Shown here: positions 22,566 through 31,178 of the stretch, in pieces
How the letters are laid out: every line of letters starts with the position of its first letter
Numbering within the stretch: the first letter of the stretch is position 1
From: Turneriella parva
GTDB lineage: Bacteria > Spirochaetota > Leptospiria > Turneriellales > Turneriellaceae
Assembly: GCA_020719945.1 (NCBI GenBank)
Contig: DYPL01000017.1
Coordinates: 1 to 45,531 of the forward strand
Length of the DNA: 45,531 bases
Direction: 5' to 3'
Notes under the pieces: generated by a model
The model's input: the letters and a program-made list of their open reading frames with translations, nothing else
Database searches by the model: none
Told to the model about the DNA's origin: nothing
Translations under genes and position numbers: made by a program

Positions 22566-23907
22566 ATTCCAGGTCTATGACAGGGCGCTTATCCCCGTTG
22601 TAGGTTTCCTGGCGCAAAGACTGTTTTAGAGCAAAATCAGAAAGTGGCAGGTTGGCCTTTTCAATTTCTACCTTATAGAGCTGAATATTTTTTTCGTTAT
22701 ACTCTTTGTGTGTTTTCACAAAATTCTGGAGAATTTCTTTTTCGCGGAGTATGGAATAGTTTCTTTGATCTTCTTTAGTAAATTCCAGAGGTTTAACTTC
22801 TACGTCTGGCTCTATTCCTTTTTTGTGAATGGAAACATCAGAAGGCGTGTAATACTTTTGTATAGTTAGAGCTATCGCAGTATCGTAATTCAGTGGAATC
22901 ACGCTCTGCACAGATCCCTTGCCAAATGTTTTTGTTCCAATGAATATGCCGCGCTTGTGATCTTTAACAGCTCCGGTTACAATCTCACTGGCCGAAGCAC
23001 TTCCCTCATTGGCCAGAATAACGAGCGGAGTATTGGGCAGTACTACCTTGCGGGGATCCGCGCGGAAAACTCTGTCCCCGGCAGATTTTCGCCCGCGCGT
23101 AGAAACTAATACACCTTCTTTCACAAACAGGTTTGAAATTTCTACGGCTGCGTCGAGTAGCCCACCCGGATTCCAGCGAAGATCGAGAATAACCGCCTTC
23201 ACGTTTTTCTTTTTGAAGTCTTCCAAAATGGAGCGGATCTCGGAGGGTGCTGTCTGGGAAAACTGCTTGAGGCGAACATAACCAATATTTGTATTGGGTA
23301 TAATGGTAGAGGCTACAACCTCAATGCGGATGATATCGCGGACGATCGTATAATACAAAACTTCATCGATCCCCTCGCGTACAACAGAGATGTTCACTTT
23401 GGTACCGGGTTCTCCGCGCAGTTTTTTGACAGCATCATTAATAGAAACCCCATGCGTGGATTCCTTTTCTATCTCGACAATTTTGTCGCCCGGTTTAAGC
23501 CCAGCGCGCATGGCCGGCGTGTCTTCAATGGGAGAAACAACTGTCAACGTATTGTCACGGATGGAAATTTCGATTCCGAGCCCGCCAAATTTTCCCGTTG
23601 TATCTACCTGCAGTTCTTTATACTGCTCGGGATCCATAAAACGGGTGTGCTCGTCTCCCGTTGCTGCAAGCATTCCGCGAATTGCTCCAAACATGAGCTC
23701 ATCGGAGGGAACCTCTTCCACGTAGTCGTTCTTTACATATTGTAAAACCTGATAAAATAAATCCGTTGCTTCTTCCTGCGTTATTTTTCCGCCGCTGCTT
23801 TTGCCCTGCAACTGGCCCCATGTGCCGGCAAAAATGAGTACAAAGGCAACACCAAGAGAAATAATCCGATGTCTGGGAATCCATGTTTTATTTGGTTTTT
23901 GTTCCAT
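22516..23907 (-). CDS. ctpA: Carboxyl-terminal processing protease (S41)
   Basis: 463 residues. A signal or anchor helix (about 15-33) leads to a periplasmic part, a PDZ domain (about 100-185) and the S41 protease core. NEGSASASEIV gives the nucleophile Ser305, and GTKTFGKGSVQ gives Lys330, the Ser-Lys dyad. Ctp proteases trim C-termini of envelope proteins and peptidoglycan hydrolases. AAAGGAT precedes the ATG. Its stop lies inside the PseG-like gene start region, so that gene is coupled to it. Confidence 0.93.
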   Translation of the reverse strand: MEQKPNKTWIPRHRIISLGVAFVLIFAGTWGQLQGKSSGGKITQEEATDLFYQVLQYVKNDYVEEVPSDELMFGAIRGMLAATGDEHTRFMDPEQYKELQVDTTGKFGGLGIEISIRDNTLTVVSPIEDTPAMRAGLKPGDKIVEIEKESTHGVSINDAVKKLRGEPGTKVNISVVREGIDEVLYYTIVRDIIRIEVVASTIIPNTNIGYVRLKQFSQTAPSEIRSILEDFKKKNVKAVILDLRWNPGGLLDAAVEISNLFVKEGVLVSTRGRKSAGDRVFRADPRKVVLPNTPLVILANEGSASASEIVTGAVKDHKRGIFIGTKTFGKGSVQSVIPLNYDTAIALTIQKYYTPSDVSIHKKGIEPDVEVKPLEFTKEDQRNYSILREKEILQNFVKTHKEYNEKNIQLYKVEIEKANLPLSDFALKQSLRQETYNGDKRPVIDLEFDVQLQKAIEHLKKKG

Positions 23908-24007
23908 TTCAAATATCCTTTAAATAGTTCCGTCTGTTTTCAAAAGGCAATGTCTGCCAAACGTCTACCCGAAAAAACGATAAGGCAGACATAAGGTCAA
24001 CGATAAA

Positions 24008-25600
24008 TCATGGTAATTGAAGTAATTTCTGCAACAAAGAACCTATCTCACTGCTGTGATGCACACCGCTGAAACGATACGCAGAAGGCCCCGCAGCAAT
24101 AACATACACGGGGGTGGCCGTGTGCGTTCCCGTGGCCCACACTACTCCCTGGTCTGCCGCAATCAAGCGTGCTAAAATCGCTGTTCGGTCCTCCTCACCA
24201 TAGACATAAAATTCCTCAAAATCGTCTATACGGGGAAACTCTTCTACATCAAGGCGAGGGTGGTTTTCCACCCTGTACAGATTGGGCTCTGTCTCCAGAA
24301 TGCGCTCTGCCTGATCCTCCGTAATGGGAAAGGAAAGGGATTCATTGACGAGTTTCATTAACATGGCAGGAGTCTGGCGTTCTTGGGGTAACTGCGCAAA
24401 CTCATGAAAAATTCTCTCGAAACTTTTGCGCTGAGAATAGATTCTATCGAGAACAGAGGGATCGATAAAATTGTAATTGGGCCGGAAAACGTGGTTGCGA
24501 AATTCTTTGCCCGGCAACCGTTTTGCCTCTGGAAGATTTTTCCGGGAGTACGAAAAACCGGGCGAGCCGGTCTCGTGATCTGCCGTAACGACGACGAGAG
24601 TATCTGGATGGCTTTGGGCAAACTGCATGGCCACTCCTATGGCATCGTCAAATTCCAGCATCTGGTGTATCAGAGTTCCGGCATCATTGGCATGTTCGGC
24701 CCAGTCTATCTGGCCGCCCTCCACCATCAGAAAAAAGCCATCCTTATCGCGGGAGAGCACAGACAATGCCTTAGTCGTCATTTCTGCAAGCGTAGGGTAT
24801 TCGCGACGGGGATCTGTTTTATGAATGCGCGTCTCTATGGCATCTGGCATGCCCGATTCGGAAAACAAGCCGATAATTTTAGGCGATGTACTTTGCAGAA
24901 GCTGAGCACGAGTGAACACTGTATCGAAACCCTTATCGCGCGCCTCCAGAATTAAATTGCGGCTGTCCTTTCTTTTAGAAGACAATTCTTTTGGCAGCCT
25001 ATCACGGATTTCTTTGGGAAATGCAGAGGCATCCGGATTGGCCGGCAAAAAATGCCGCCAGCCTCCCGAAAGCAAAACGTCGGCAGAAGAATGAACCATC
25101 TGTGCCGCTATTTCGTTTTCGAGAGATCTGTGCCGCACGTGGGCAGCAAATCCAGCCGGGGTTGCGTGCGTAAGGCGCGTATCAGAAACAAGGCCGGTAG
25201 ACAGCCCGGCGCGAGAAGCCTTTTCCAGAATTGTCTCCACTGGATTTCCCAGAGAATTGAGACCAATCATTTCAGAAGAAGAATCGACTCCGGCCGCAAG
25301 CTGTGTAGCCGAACAAGCAGAGTCCACCACGAGTGCATTGGATGGGTGCGTAAGCATTTGTCCCGTAACACCGTGATCCATCATTTTCTCTATCGCGAGC
25401 AATCCGCCCGGCACAACAGAGTGAGGTGCCTGTCTGGCATAGGTGAGCGCCATCGATACAGCCTGCGGGCCCATGCCATCTCCTATCAGGAGTATAATAT
25501 TTTTGGGTTTTTCTTCTGCAGGAATTCTCTGGCAGGAATAGAATAGAATTGGCAGTAACAGTAAAAAAACGAGGTGGGGAAGGGTTTGAACAGTTTTCAT
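24008..25600 (-). CDS. Alkaline phosphatase family lipoprotein
   Basis: 530 residues. The signal with lipobox ILFYSCQ puts the lipid anchor on Cys23. NIILLIGDGMGPQ carries the metal Asp, and VVDSACSATQLAAGV the catalytic Ser; VVTADHETGSPGF and the late ATGTHTATPVYVIAAG supply further metal ligands. It would hydrolyse phosphomonoesters in the periplasm. ATG 25600 has GGAGA upstream; those bases lie in the 3' arm of a hairpin (25607-25624), so translation may be controlled. A Pho-box was not identified. The R-M insertion lies between it and clpP on the same strand. Confidence 0.92.
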   Translation of the reverse strand: MKTVQTLPHLVFLLLLPILFYSCQRIPAEEKPKNIILLIGDGMGPQAVSMALTYARQAPHSVVPGGLLAIEKMMDHGVTGQMLTHPSNALVVDSACSATQLAAGVDSSSEMIGLNSLGNPVETILEKASRAGLSTGLVSDTRLTHATPAGFAAHVRHRSLENEIAAQMVHSSADVLLSGGWRHFLPANPDASAFPKEIRDRLPKELSSKRKDSRNLILEARDKGFDTVFTRAQLLQSTSPKIIGLFSESGMPDAIETRIHKTDPRREYPTLAEMTTKALSVLSRDKDGFFLMVEGGQIDWAEHANDAGTLIHQMLEFDDAIGVAMQFAQSHPDTLVVVTADHETGSPGFSYSRKNLPEAKRLPGKEFRNHVFRPNYNFIDPSVLDRIYSQRKSFERIFHEFAQLPQERQTPAMLMKLVNESLSFPITEDQAERILETEPNLYRVENHPRLDVEEFPRIDDFEEFYVYGEEDRTAILARLIAADQGVVWATGTHTATPVYVIAAGPSAYRFSGVHHSSEIGSLLQKLLQLP

Positions 25601-25606
25601 TTTATT

Positions 25607-25624
25607 CTCCACGGACAAGTGGAG
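25607..25624 (-). promoter_or_regulatory. Hairpin covering the ribosome site of the phosphatase gene
   Basis: On the minus strand CTCCAC pairs perfectly with GTGGAG around a TTGTCC loop. The 3' arm contains the GGAG ribosome site (six bases before the ATG). This could mask translation initiation until melted. Inference from structure only. Confidence 0.45.
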
Positions 25625-25643
25625 CCCTTCCCTTACTCTGTCA

Positions 25644-25654
25644 ACGGGTTAAGT
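25644..25654. repeat. Left 11-bp direct repeat of the R-M insertion
   Basis: ACGGGTTAAGT, repeated in the same orientation at 27298-27308. It lies three bases outside the restriction gene's stop codon and separates it from the phosphatase leader. Confidence 0.75.
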
Positions 25655-25656
25655 GG

Positions 25657-26322
25657 CTATTGCCAAATATCTGTTTTGGCTTCCCAATCAAGCATAAGTT
25701 TTTTAAAATGCTCCAATCGCTTATTCATTTTCTGTATTTCGCGTGGATAATATTCCAATAGAGTATTGAATAATTCTTTCATCCATTTTGTTCTGGAATA
25801 ATTTCTTTCGATAATTACGTTGTTGGAATTGGCTATCTGGATTTGTCCCCAGCCTAATGCCCCAATCGTGAGAGACTCCCAATTTACGTGTTCTATAGGA
25901 ACAAAATGAGCGCTTTCCACCTTTATAGAATTTTCATTGTCAATCCTATATTTCACCATTAACAAAATAAATATGTTTTTGTCATCTTCATAAAATCGCG
26001 ATAATCTTTCAACGGATGTCAAATTAGGCATATTAAACTTGGTTTCCAGATTATGAGTCTTGACATCCACAACATAATAAAACCCAGCATCATCTTCAAA
26101 AGCCAAATCAGCCATAGCTCGACGGGCAAAATTACTGGAATAGTGGCTAACCAAGCTACCTGCAACAGATTTAAAATTATTTTCCAGAATTTGCTGAATC
26201 GCATCACCAACTGCTCGTGGACTATTGGTTTCTTCTGCTATACTCACTGGGTTCTTTTCAAAAAATTTCTTGATACTTTTCTCTAATGTCTTAGCTACTG
26301 CTGGTGTTAGTTTTGGCTTCAT
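25657..26322 (-). CDS. Type II restriction endonuclease (PD-(D/E)xK)
   Basis: 221 residues. A PD-(D/E)xK-type core fits Asp72 in MADLAFED and Asp86-x-Lys88 in YYVVDVKTHN; the following NMPNLTSVERLSRF is also reminiscent of such enzymes. No recognised close named family, so the recognition site cannot be read. The start overlaps the methyltransferase stop by four bases (ATGA), so the two form a coupled R-M pair. The DNA is clearly more AT-rich than the neighbouring genes, with runs of A and T, which supports acquisition by transfer. Confidence 0.82.
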   Translation of the reverse strand: MKPKLTPAVAKTLEKSIKKFFEKNPVSIAEETNSPRAVGDAIQQILENNFKSVAGSLVSHYSSNFARRAMADLAFEDDAGFYYVVDVKTHNLETKFNMPNLTSVERLSRFYEDDKNIFILLMVKYRIDNENSIKVESAHFVPIEHVNWESLTIGALGWGQIQIANSNNVIIERNYSRTKWMKELFNTLLEYYPREIQKMNKRLEHFKKLMLDWEAKTDIWQ

Positions 26323-27296
26323 GAAAAAAGTTCCTCCGAAGCTGCATTTTTGTTAGTCTTGGTCCGATTCATTTCGCTGAAACTATTGCGCTCCCAAAAA
26401 ACTCCATCTTGATACCCTTGTATAGATAAATTCGATTCAGCAATTTCTAAACGTTTTGCCGCCCATAATAAATATTCTCTATTTATTTCTGTGCCAGAAT
26501 ATTTTCTTCCTAATTTTTTGGCAACAACGGCAGTTGTTCCAGAACCAAGAAATGGGTCAAAAACAAAATCGCCAGGTTTAGAACTTGCTAAAACAAGCTT
26601 TGCAATCAGTTTTTCTGGTTTCTGGGTAGGATGGTCTGTATTTTCCGGCATAGACCAATACGGAATAGTAATGTCATTCCAAAAATTAGATGGAAAAGTA
26701 AGGCGATAATTACCTTCCGAGGTTTCTTCCCAGTCTTTAGGTTTACCGTCCACTCTATAAGGTGCTATGACCTTTCGCTTTAACTTCACGGAATCCGGAT
26801 TAAAATAATAAGTGTCCGATTTCGTTGCAAACCAAATATCTTCAGAAGCATTTTTCCAGTTAGAAAGAGCTCCTCTTCCTTTTTCTCTTTCCCAAGTTAT
26901 TCTGTTTCTTACTTTAAAATATTTTTGCAGACTTAAATCAATGGCCGTCGATGTACTCCAGTCACTGCAAACATAAATACTCCCATCCTCTTTAAGAATC
27001 CTGTAAAGCTGTTTCATCCAAGAATCTACGTACTCAATATATTCATCTGTTTTCTTTTTTTTGAAATCCAAATCTCCAAATTTTTTTGCTAAATTATAAG
27101 GGGGGTCTGCCACAATTAAATCTACAGAATCAGATGGTATATAATCAGCTATTTCCAAAAAGTTATTTTCAAAAATAGTATTTTCCAAATCAACGATGGG
27201 GATGGATTTATCTATTATGCGAATGTGTTTCGCATAATTTTCAATCTCTCTCTGATGAAGAGTTAATGTTCTATTACGTGGGGATCGAATTTTCAT
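26319..27296 (-). CDS. DNA methyltransferase of a type II R-M pair (beta class)
   Basis: 325 residues. Motif IV is VADPPYNLA (DPPY at 64-67) and motif I comes later as FDPFLGSGTTAVVAKKLGR, so the order IV then I marks the beta class, mostly N6-adenine or N4-cytosine methyltransferases. The TRD lies between, around residues 130-215. It protects host DNA from the downstream nuclease. The ATG lies seven bases after the clpP stop. Lower GC than its neighbours. Target site unknown. Confidence 0.92.
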   Translation of the reverse strand: MKIRSPRNRTLTLHQREIENYAKHIRIIDKSIPIVDLENTIFENNFLEIADYIPSDSVDLIVADPPYNLAKKFGDLDFKKKKTDEYIEYVDSWMKQLYRILKEDGSIYVCSDWSTSTAIDLSLQKYFKVRNRITWEREKGRGALSNWKNASEDIWFATKSDTYYFNPDSVKLKRKVIAPYRVDGKPKDWEETSEGNYRLTFPSNFWNDITIPYWSMPENTDHPTQKPEKLIAKLVLASSKPGDFVFDPFLGSGTTAVVAKKLGRKYSGTEINREYLLWAAKRLEIAESNLSIQGYQDGVFWERNSFSEMNRTKTNKNAASEELFS

Positions 27297-27297
27297 G

Positions 27298-27308
27298 ACG
27301 GGTTAAGT
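27298..27308. repeat. Right 11-bp direct repeat of the R-M insertion, spanning the clpP stop
   Basis: ACGGGTTAAGT, identical to 25644-25654. It contains the clpP stop codon (TAA on the minus strand, 27303-27305). Everything between the two copies is the methyltransferase and nuclease genes, so this looks like a target duplication. Confidence 0.75.
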
Positions 27309-28007
27309 TGATTTTGGCCTGCGCACTCTTTTGGGAGGAGCTGATTCTTCCGAAGAAGTCTCTTCCGAAATAGAAGCAGGTTTCCGGCGTTTCATAACCT
27401 GAGACAAATCGGTGAGTACGGCATCGGCTATTCCATATTTGACAGCCTCTTCCCCGGCGAGATAATAATCGCGATCGGTGTCTTGTTCTATCTTCTCCAT
27501 GCTGTGGCCCGTTGCGTCGGCAAGAATTTTATTAAGTTCGGCTCTCGTCTTTTTAATTTCTTCTGCGTGAATTTTAATGTCCAGAGCAGGGGCAACAATC
27601 TGTCCACTGATCAGAGGCTGGTGGATCATCACTTTGGAATGCGGGAATACATACCGATGCCCTTTTTCTCCAGCGGCAAGCAAAACCGCTCCCATGGAAG
27701 CAGCCATCCCCATGGTAATGGTGTATACGGGAGATGTAATCATGTTCATTACGTCAAACATGGCCATTCCGGAACTGATAACTCCACCGGGAGAATTAAT
27801 GAAGAAATAAATCGGTTCGCCGGGTTCCTGGTTTTCCAGAAAAAGTAGTTTTTCAACAATTTCCTGTGCCGTTTTGTCTGTCACGGCACCCCACAAAAAA
27901 ATCTGCCTATTCTCAAGAAAAGACTCCGACATTTTCTCGCGGAAACCACCCTTCTCTTTTGGGGTTTTTTCTTCTTCGCCGTGCTTGTGGTTTTGCTCTA
28001 TATTCAT
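27303..28007 (-). CDS. clpP: ATP-dependent Clp protease proteolytic subunit
   Basis: 234 residues, longer than most ClpP (about 195). The core has [15 protein letters not shown], catalytic Ser104 in [11 protein letters not shown] and His129 in VMIHQPL. An N-terminal charged extension (about 1-27) and a basic Ser/Pro-rich C-terminal tail of about 30 residues are extra. The tail might affect assembly or substrate choice. It follows murA with a nine-base gap on the minus strand. The methyltransferase gene was inserted exactly at its stop. Confidence 0.93.
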   Translation of the reverse strand: MNIEQNHKHGEEEKTPKEKGGFREKMSESFLENRQIFLWGAVTDKTAQEIVEKLLFLENQEPGEPIYFFINSPGGVISSGMAMFDVMNMITSPVYTITMGMAASMGAVLLAAGEKGHRYVFPHSKVMIHQPLISGQIVAPALDIKIHAEEIKKTRAELNKILADATGHSMEKIEQDTDRDYYLAGEEAVKYGIADAVLTDLSQVMKRRKPASISEETSSEESAPPKRVRRPKST

Positions 28008-28016
28008 GGTAATTCC

Positions 28017-29321
28017 TTATACTCTCGAAATTCTTGCTCCGAGTTTTTTTAAGCGGTCGTCAATATTTTCGTATCCTCTGTCGATCTGCAAAATATTTTG
28101 AATTCTCGATTTTCCTTCTGCAGCGAGGGCTGCAATGACGAGAGCCATACCGGCGCGAATATCGGGCGAAGACATGGTTGCACCGTAAAGGGTAGAAGGA
28201 CCAATGACGACAGCTCTGTGCGGGTCGCAAAGAACTATTTTTGCTCCCATGCCAATCAGCTTGTCCACAAAAAACAACCTGCTTTCAAACAGCTTTTCGT
28301 GAACGAGCACGGTCCCCTTTGCCTGGGTAGCCGTAACCAGCACGATAGAAATGAGGTCGGCAGGAAACATGGGCCATGGCGCATCGTCAATTTTAGGAAT
28401 TTCGCCGTGAACATCTGTCTCAATTTCGAGAGACTGATCATTTGGCAAATACAGATCTGTCCCACTTTTTTTTTCTCTGTATTCCCATCGAATTCCAAGC
28501 CTTTCAAAAATGAGACGAATCATCCTAAGATCGTTTGGTTCCACATTCTCTATGGTGAGTTCTCCACCCGTCAGGGCTGCCATGGAAATAAAACTGCCTA
28601 TTTCGAGATAATCGGGGCCAATGGTATGCTCTGCCGGTTTCAGATTCTCGTAACTGCCAACGCCGTGGATGGTAAGAACATTGCTGCCAATTCCATCAAT
28701 TTTAACACCCTGTGCAACGAGAAATCTACACACGCCCTGTACGTGGGGTTCCGAGGCCGCGTTTTCAATAATCGTAATACCTTCGGCCACTGCCGCAGCC
28801 ATCACCGCATTTTCAGTCCCTGTAACAGAAGCTTCGTCGAGAAGAATATGCGCGCCGGTAAGCTTCTCTGCTTGGAGCAGATATCCATCGTTAAAAATTT
28901 CGAGAGTTGCACCCAGTTCCGTGAGAGCGTGCAAATGCGTGTCTATTCTTCGGCGACCGATTTTGTCCCCCCCGGGGCGCGGCAGAAATACTTTTTTATT
29001 GCGCGCCAGCATGGGCCCAAGCAAAGTCACGGAACCACGCAAAGGAGAAACGAGATCTGCCGGGAGCTCATCTGTTTTTAGACGCTCAAACGTTATATCG
29101 ATGGAATGGGCATCGCCATCTACGGGAAGAATTGTCCCTCCGATATATTCCAGAATTTTTTGAATATTTTTAATGTCTTCAATCTGGGGAATATTGTGAA
29201 TGCGCTGCTTACCCTTGTTCATGAGACAGGCACACAAAATGGGAAGCGCCTCGTTTTTGTTTCCCTGAACAGTAATAGTACCGCTTAAGGGCACTCCGCC
29301 CTCGATTATAAATTCCTGCAT
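28017..29321 (-). CDS. murA: UDP-N-acetylglucosamine 1-carboxyvinyltransferase
   Basis: 434 residues. First committed step of peptidoglycan precursor synthesis: enolpyruvate transfer from PEP to UDP-GlcNAc. [20 protein letters not shown] and [14 protein letters not shown] are family motifs. The active-site loop reads [12 protein letters not shown] with Asp119 where most MurA carry the fosfomycin-binding Cys. Such Asp enzymes are naturally fosfomycin-resistant, as in mycobacteria, chlamydiae and Borrelia. The start shares one base with the dapB stop (TGATG). Confidence 0.94.
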   Translation of the reverse strand: MQEFIIEGGVPLSGTITVQGNKNEALPILCACLMNKGKQRIHNIPQIEDIKNIQKILEYIGGTILPVDGDAHSIDITFERLKTDELPADLVSPLRGSVTLLGPMLARNKKVFLPRPGGDKIGRRRIDTHLHALTELGATLEIFNDGYLLQAEKLTGAHILLDEASVTGTENAVMAAAVAEGITIIENAASEPHVQGVCRFLVAQGVKIDGIGSNVLTIHGVGSYENLKPAEHTIGPDYLEIGSFISMAALTGGELTIENVEPNDLRMIRLIFERLGIRWEYREKKSGTDLYLPNDQSLEIETDVHGEIPKIDDAPWPMFPADLISIVLVTATQAKGTVLVHEKLFESRLFFVDKLIGMGAKIVLCDPHRAVVIGPSTLYGATMSSPDIRAGMALVIAALAAEGKSRIQNILQIDRGYENIDDRLKKLGARISRV

Positions 29322-30133
29322 CAGCTTAACCCCAACACGTCTCTCATGGTATACATTCCCGGCTCGCGATTCTGCAGAAAGAGCAGCGCTTCTATGGCAC
29401 CCGATGCAAACGTTTCGCGAGAGACGGCCTGGTGCTTTAGTTCCAGCCTTTCGCCGCTGCCCAGAAAAAATACAGTATGGTCACCCACTACATCGCCGCC
29501 GCGCAGTGCCATGGAACCTATCTCTTCGTCTGGTCTTGCGCCAATCATTCCGGAACGACCATGAATAATTTTATTCTCTGCGATTGTAAGATTTTCTGAC
29601 AGAATTTTTTCAAGTGAACGAGACGTACCAGACGGTGAATCTTTTTTTAGCCGATGATGAATTTCCATGATTTCGGCATCGAAGCCTTTGGATCTAATTG
29701 ATCTGGCAGCAATCTCTGTAAGAACAAATAGCAAATTTACACCCACGGACATATTAGAACCGAGCAGCATAGGAATGCGGCTGGAGTACGCATGCAGGTG
29801 TTCCAACTGCTCAGCTGTCCAGCCAGTAGAGCCAGACACCCACGGCAAACCCGCCTCAGCCGCTGCCTTAGCAGAGAGCAGAGAAGAGTCTGGATGCGAA
29901 AAATCGATTATCCCCGTCGCACCACTTAGATCCGAATCCGATAGTGCAGAAACGACGAGATCGTTATAGGGGGGGGTTCCAGTAATTCTGCCGTAGCTTT
30001 CACCCATAGAGGCATGGTCTTTTCGTTCAATGGGCAATACAAGGCGAACGCGGCCACCCTGGGCGGCCAATGATGCAATGGCACGCCCCATTCTGCCAAG
30101 TGCTCCAACGAGAACAAAGGGGACTGAACTCAT
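29321..30133 (-). CDS. dapB: 4-hydroxy-tetrahydrodipicolinate reductase
   Basis: 270 residues, normal for DapB, second dedicated step of the diaminopimelate/lysine pathway. The N-terminal [17 protein letters not shown] is the NAD(P)H-binding glycine loop. [14 protein letters not shown] is the signature with the catalytic His and Lys. It overlaps dapA by four bases (ATGA) and shares a base with murA, so all three are translationally coupled. Confidence 0.95.
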   Translation of the reverse strand: MSSVPFVLVGALGRMGRAIASLAAQGGRVRLVLPIERKDHASMGESYGRITGTPPYNDLVVSALSDSDLSGATGIIDFSHPDSSLLSAKAAAEAGLPWVSGSTGWTAEQLEHLHAYSSRIPMLLGSNMSVGVNLLFVLTEIAARSIRSKGFDAEIMEIHHRLKKDSPSGTSRSLEKILSENLTIAENKIIHGRSGMIGARPDEEIGSMALRGGDVVGDHTVFFLGSGERLELKHQAVSRETFASGAIEALLFLQNREPGMYTMRDVLGLS

Positions 30134-31023
30134 TGCGATTTCCTGAACTGTTCCAGCGCGCTTTCTACAAACGAGACATTCGCCTGCGACAAGGGAGTCA
30201 TGGGAAGGCGAAGTATGTTTTCGCAGAGGCCCAGTACACTCGCTGAATATTTTACAGGAATAGGATTTGTTTCTACAAACATGGCTTTGCAGAGAGGAAA
30301 AATGCGCCGAAACAGTTTTTCTGCATCGGCTGTTTTACCCTGGTGAAAAAAACGCGTAATGTCAGAAGTCTCTTTTGGAAACAGATTGGAGACAACGCTG
30401 ACCACTCCGTCTCCCCCCACGCTTAACAGCGGAAGCAGAAGGTTGTCATCTCCCGAAAGGACAGAGAATTCCTCTGGCGTTTCCAGAATCACCTGAGTCA
30501 TAAAATTGAGATCCCCGGTTGCTTCTTTGATTCCGGCAATATTTCCGTGTGCAGCCAGCCTTTTGATGGTGTCTATGGACAACTGAACGCCGGTTCTTCC
30601 CGGAATATTGTATAGAATTACAGGGGCCCTCGCATTATCGGCGATGGTAGAAAAATGGCGGTACAGGCCTTCCTGGGTTGGTTTATTGTAGTACGGGTTT
30701 ACCGAGAGGAGATAATCGGCTCCATCAGAAACGGCATTGCGGGAAAGCTCCACGGCCTCTTTGGTAGAATTCGAGCCCGTGCCGGCCATGACGATAATAT
30801 TGGGATTCAGGGCTTTTGCTTTTTCAATGACCCAGGAAATCACTTTTGCATGTTCGGCGTGCGACAAAGTGGGGCTTTCCCCCGTTGTTCCACACGGGAC
30901 GAGACCCTCCACTCCACCCTGTATCTGGTGCTGAAGGATTTTTTCAAACGATGTAAAATCTATGGATTCGTCAGTCCGTGAAAACGGAGTGATGAGTGCT
31001 GTAAACGTGCCACGTAGCCGCAT
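30130..31023 (-). CDS. dapA: 4-hydroxy-tetrahydrodipicolinate synthase
   Basis: 297 residues, normal for DapA. It condenses pyruvate and aspartate semialdehyde, first step of the diaminopimelate branch. GTFTALITPFSR, PCGTTGESPTL, YNIPGRTG and the Schiff-base Lys in AGIKEATGD are all present. First gene of the minus-strand dapA-dapB-murA-clpP operon. The upstream region to the divergent regulator gene holds a dispersed palindromic repeat. Confidence 0.95.
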   Translation of the reverse strand: MRLRGTFTALITPFSRTDESIDFTSFEKILQHQIQGGVEGLVPCGTTGESPTLSHAEHAKVISWVIEKAKALNPNIIVMAGTGSNSTKEAVELSRNAVSDGADYLLSVNPYYNKPTQEGLYRHFSTIADNARAPVILYNIPGRTGVQLSIDTIKRLAAHGNIAGIKEATGDLNFMTQVILETPEEFSVLSGDDNLLLPLLSVGGDGVVSVVSNLFPKETSDITRFFHQGKTADAEKLFRRIFPLCKAMFVETNPIPVKYSASVLGLCENILRLPMTPLSQANVSFVESALEQFRKSQ

Positions 31024-31070
31024 ATTTCACAACGAGTCGGGAAAACATGGTGTCGAGAAGAATTTACTTT

Positions 31071-31110
31071 AGTAGCCTCTGAATGCGAAGCAAGTTGCAG
31101 GCAAAAAGGT
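31071..31110 (+). repeat. Dispersed repeat (CTCTG family), copy 2
   Basis: AGTAGCCTCTGAATGCGAAG followed by an AGGCAAAAAGG segment, a degenerate relative of the copies at 3240, 37227 and 40371. It sits in the divergent promoter space between dapA and the response-regulator gene. Confidence 0.45.
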
Positions 31111-31178
31111 GAAGCACCCAATAAAATTTGTTTACTTTGGATGCATTTATGCCGTCAAATGGTATATGGGTAGGAGTC

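Noticed and set aside
28098-29081. Long plus-strand open frame antisense to murA
   Set aside because: It is a mirror of the conserved murA gene, lacks a ribosome site and shows no known pattern.
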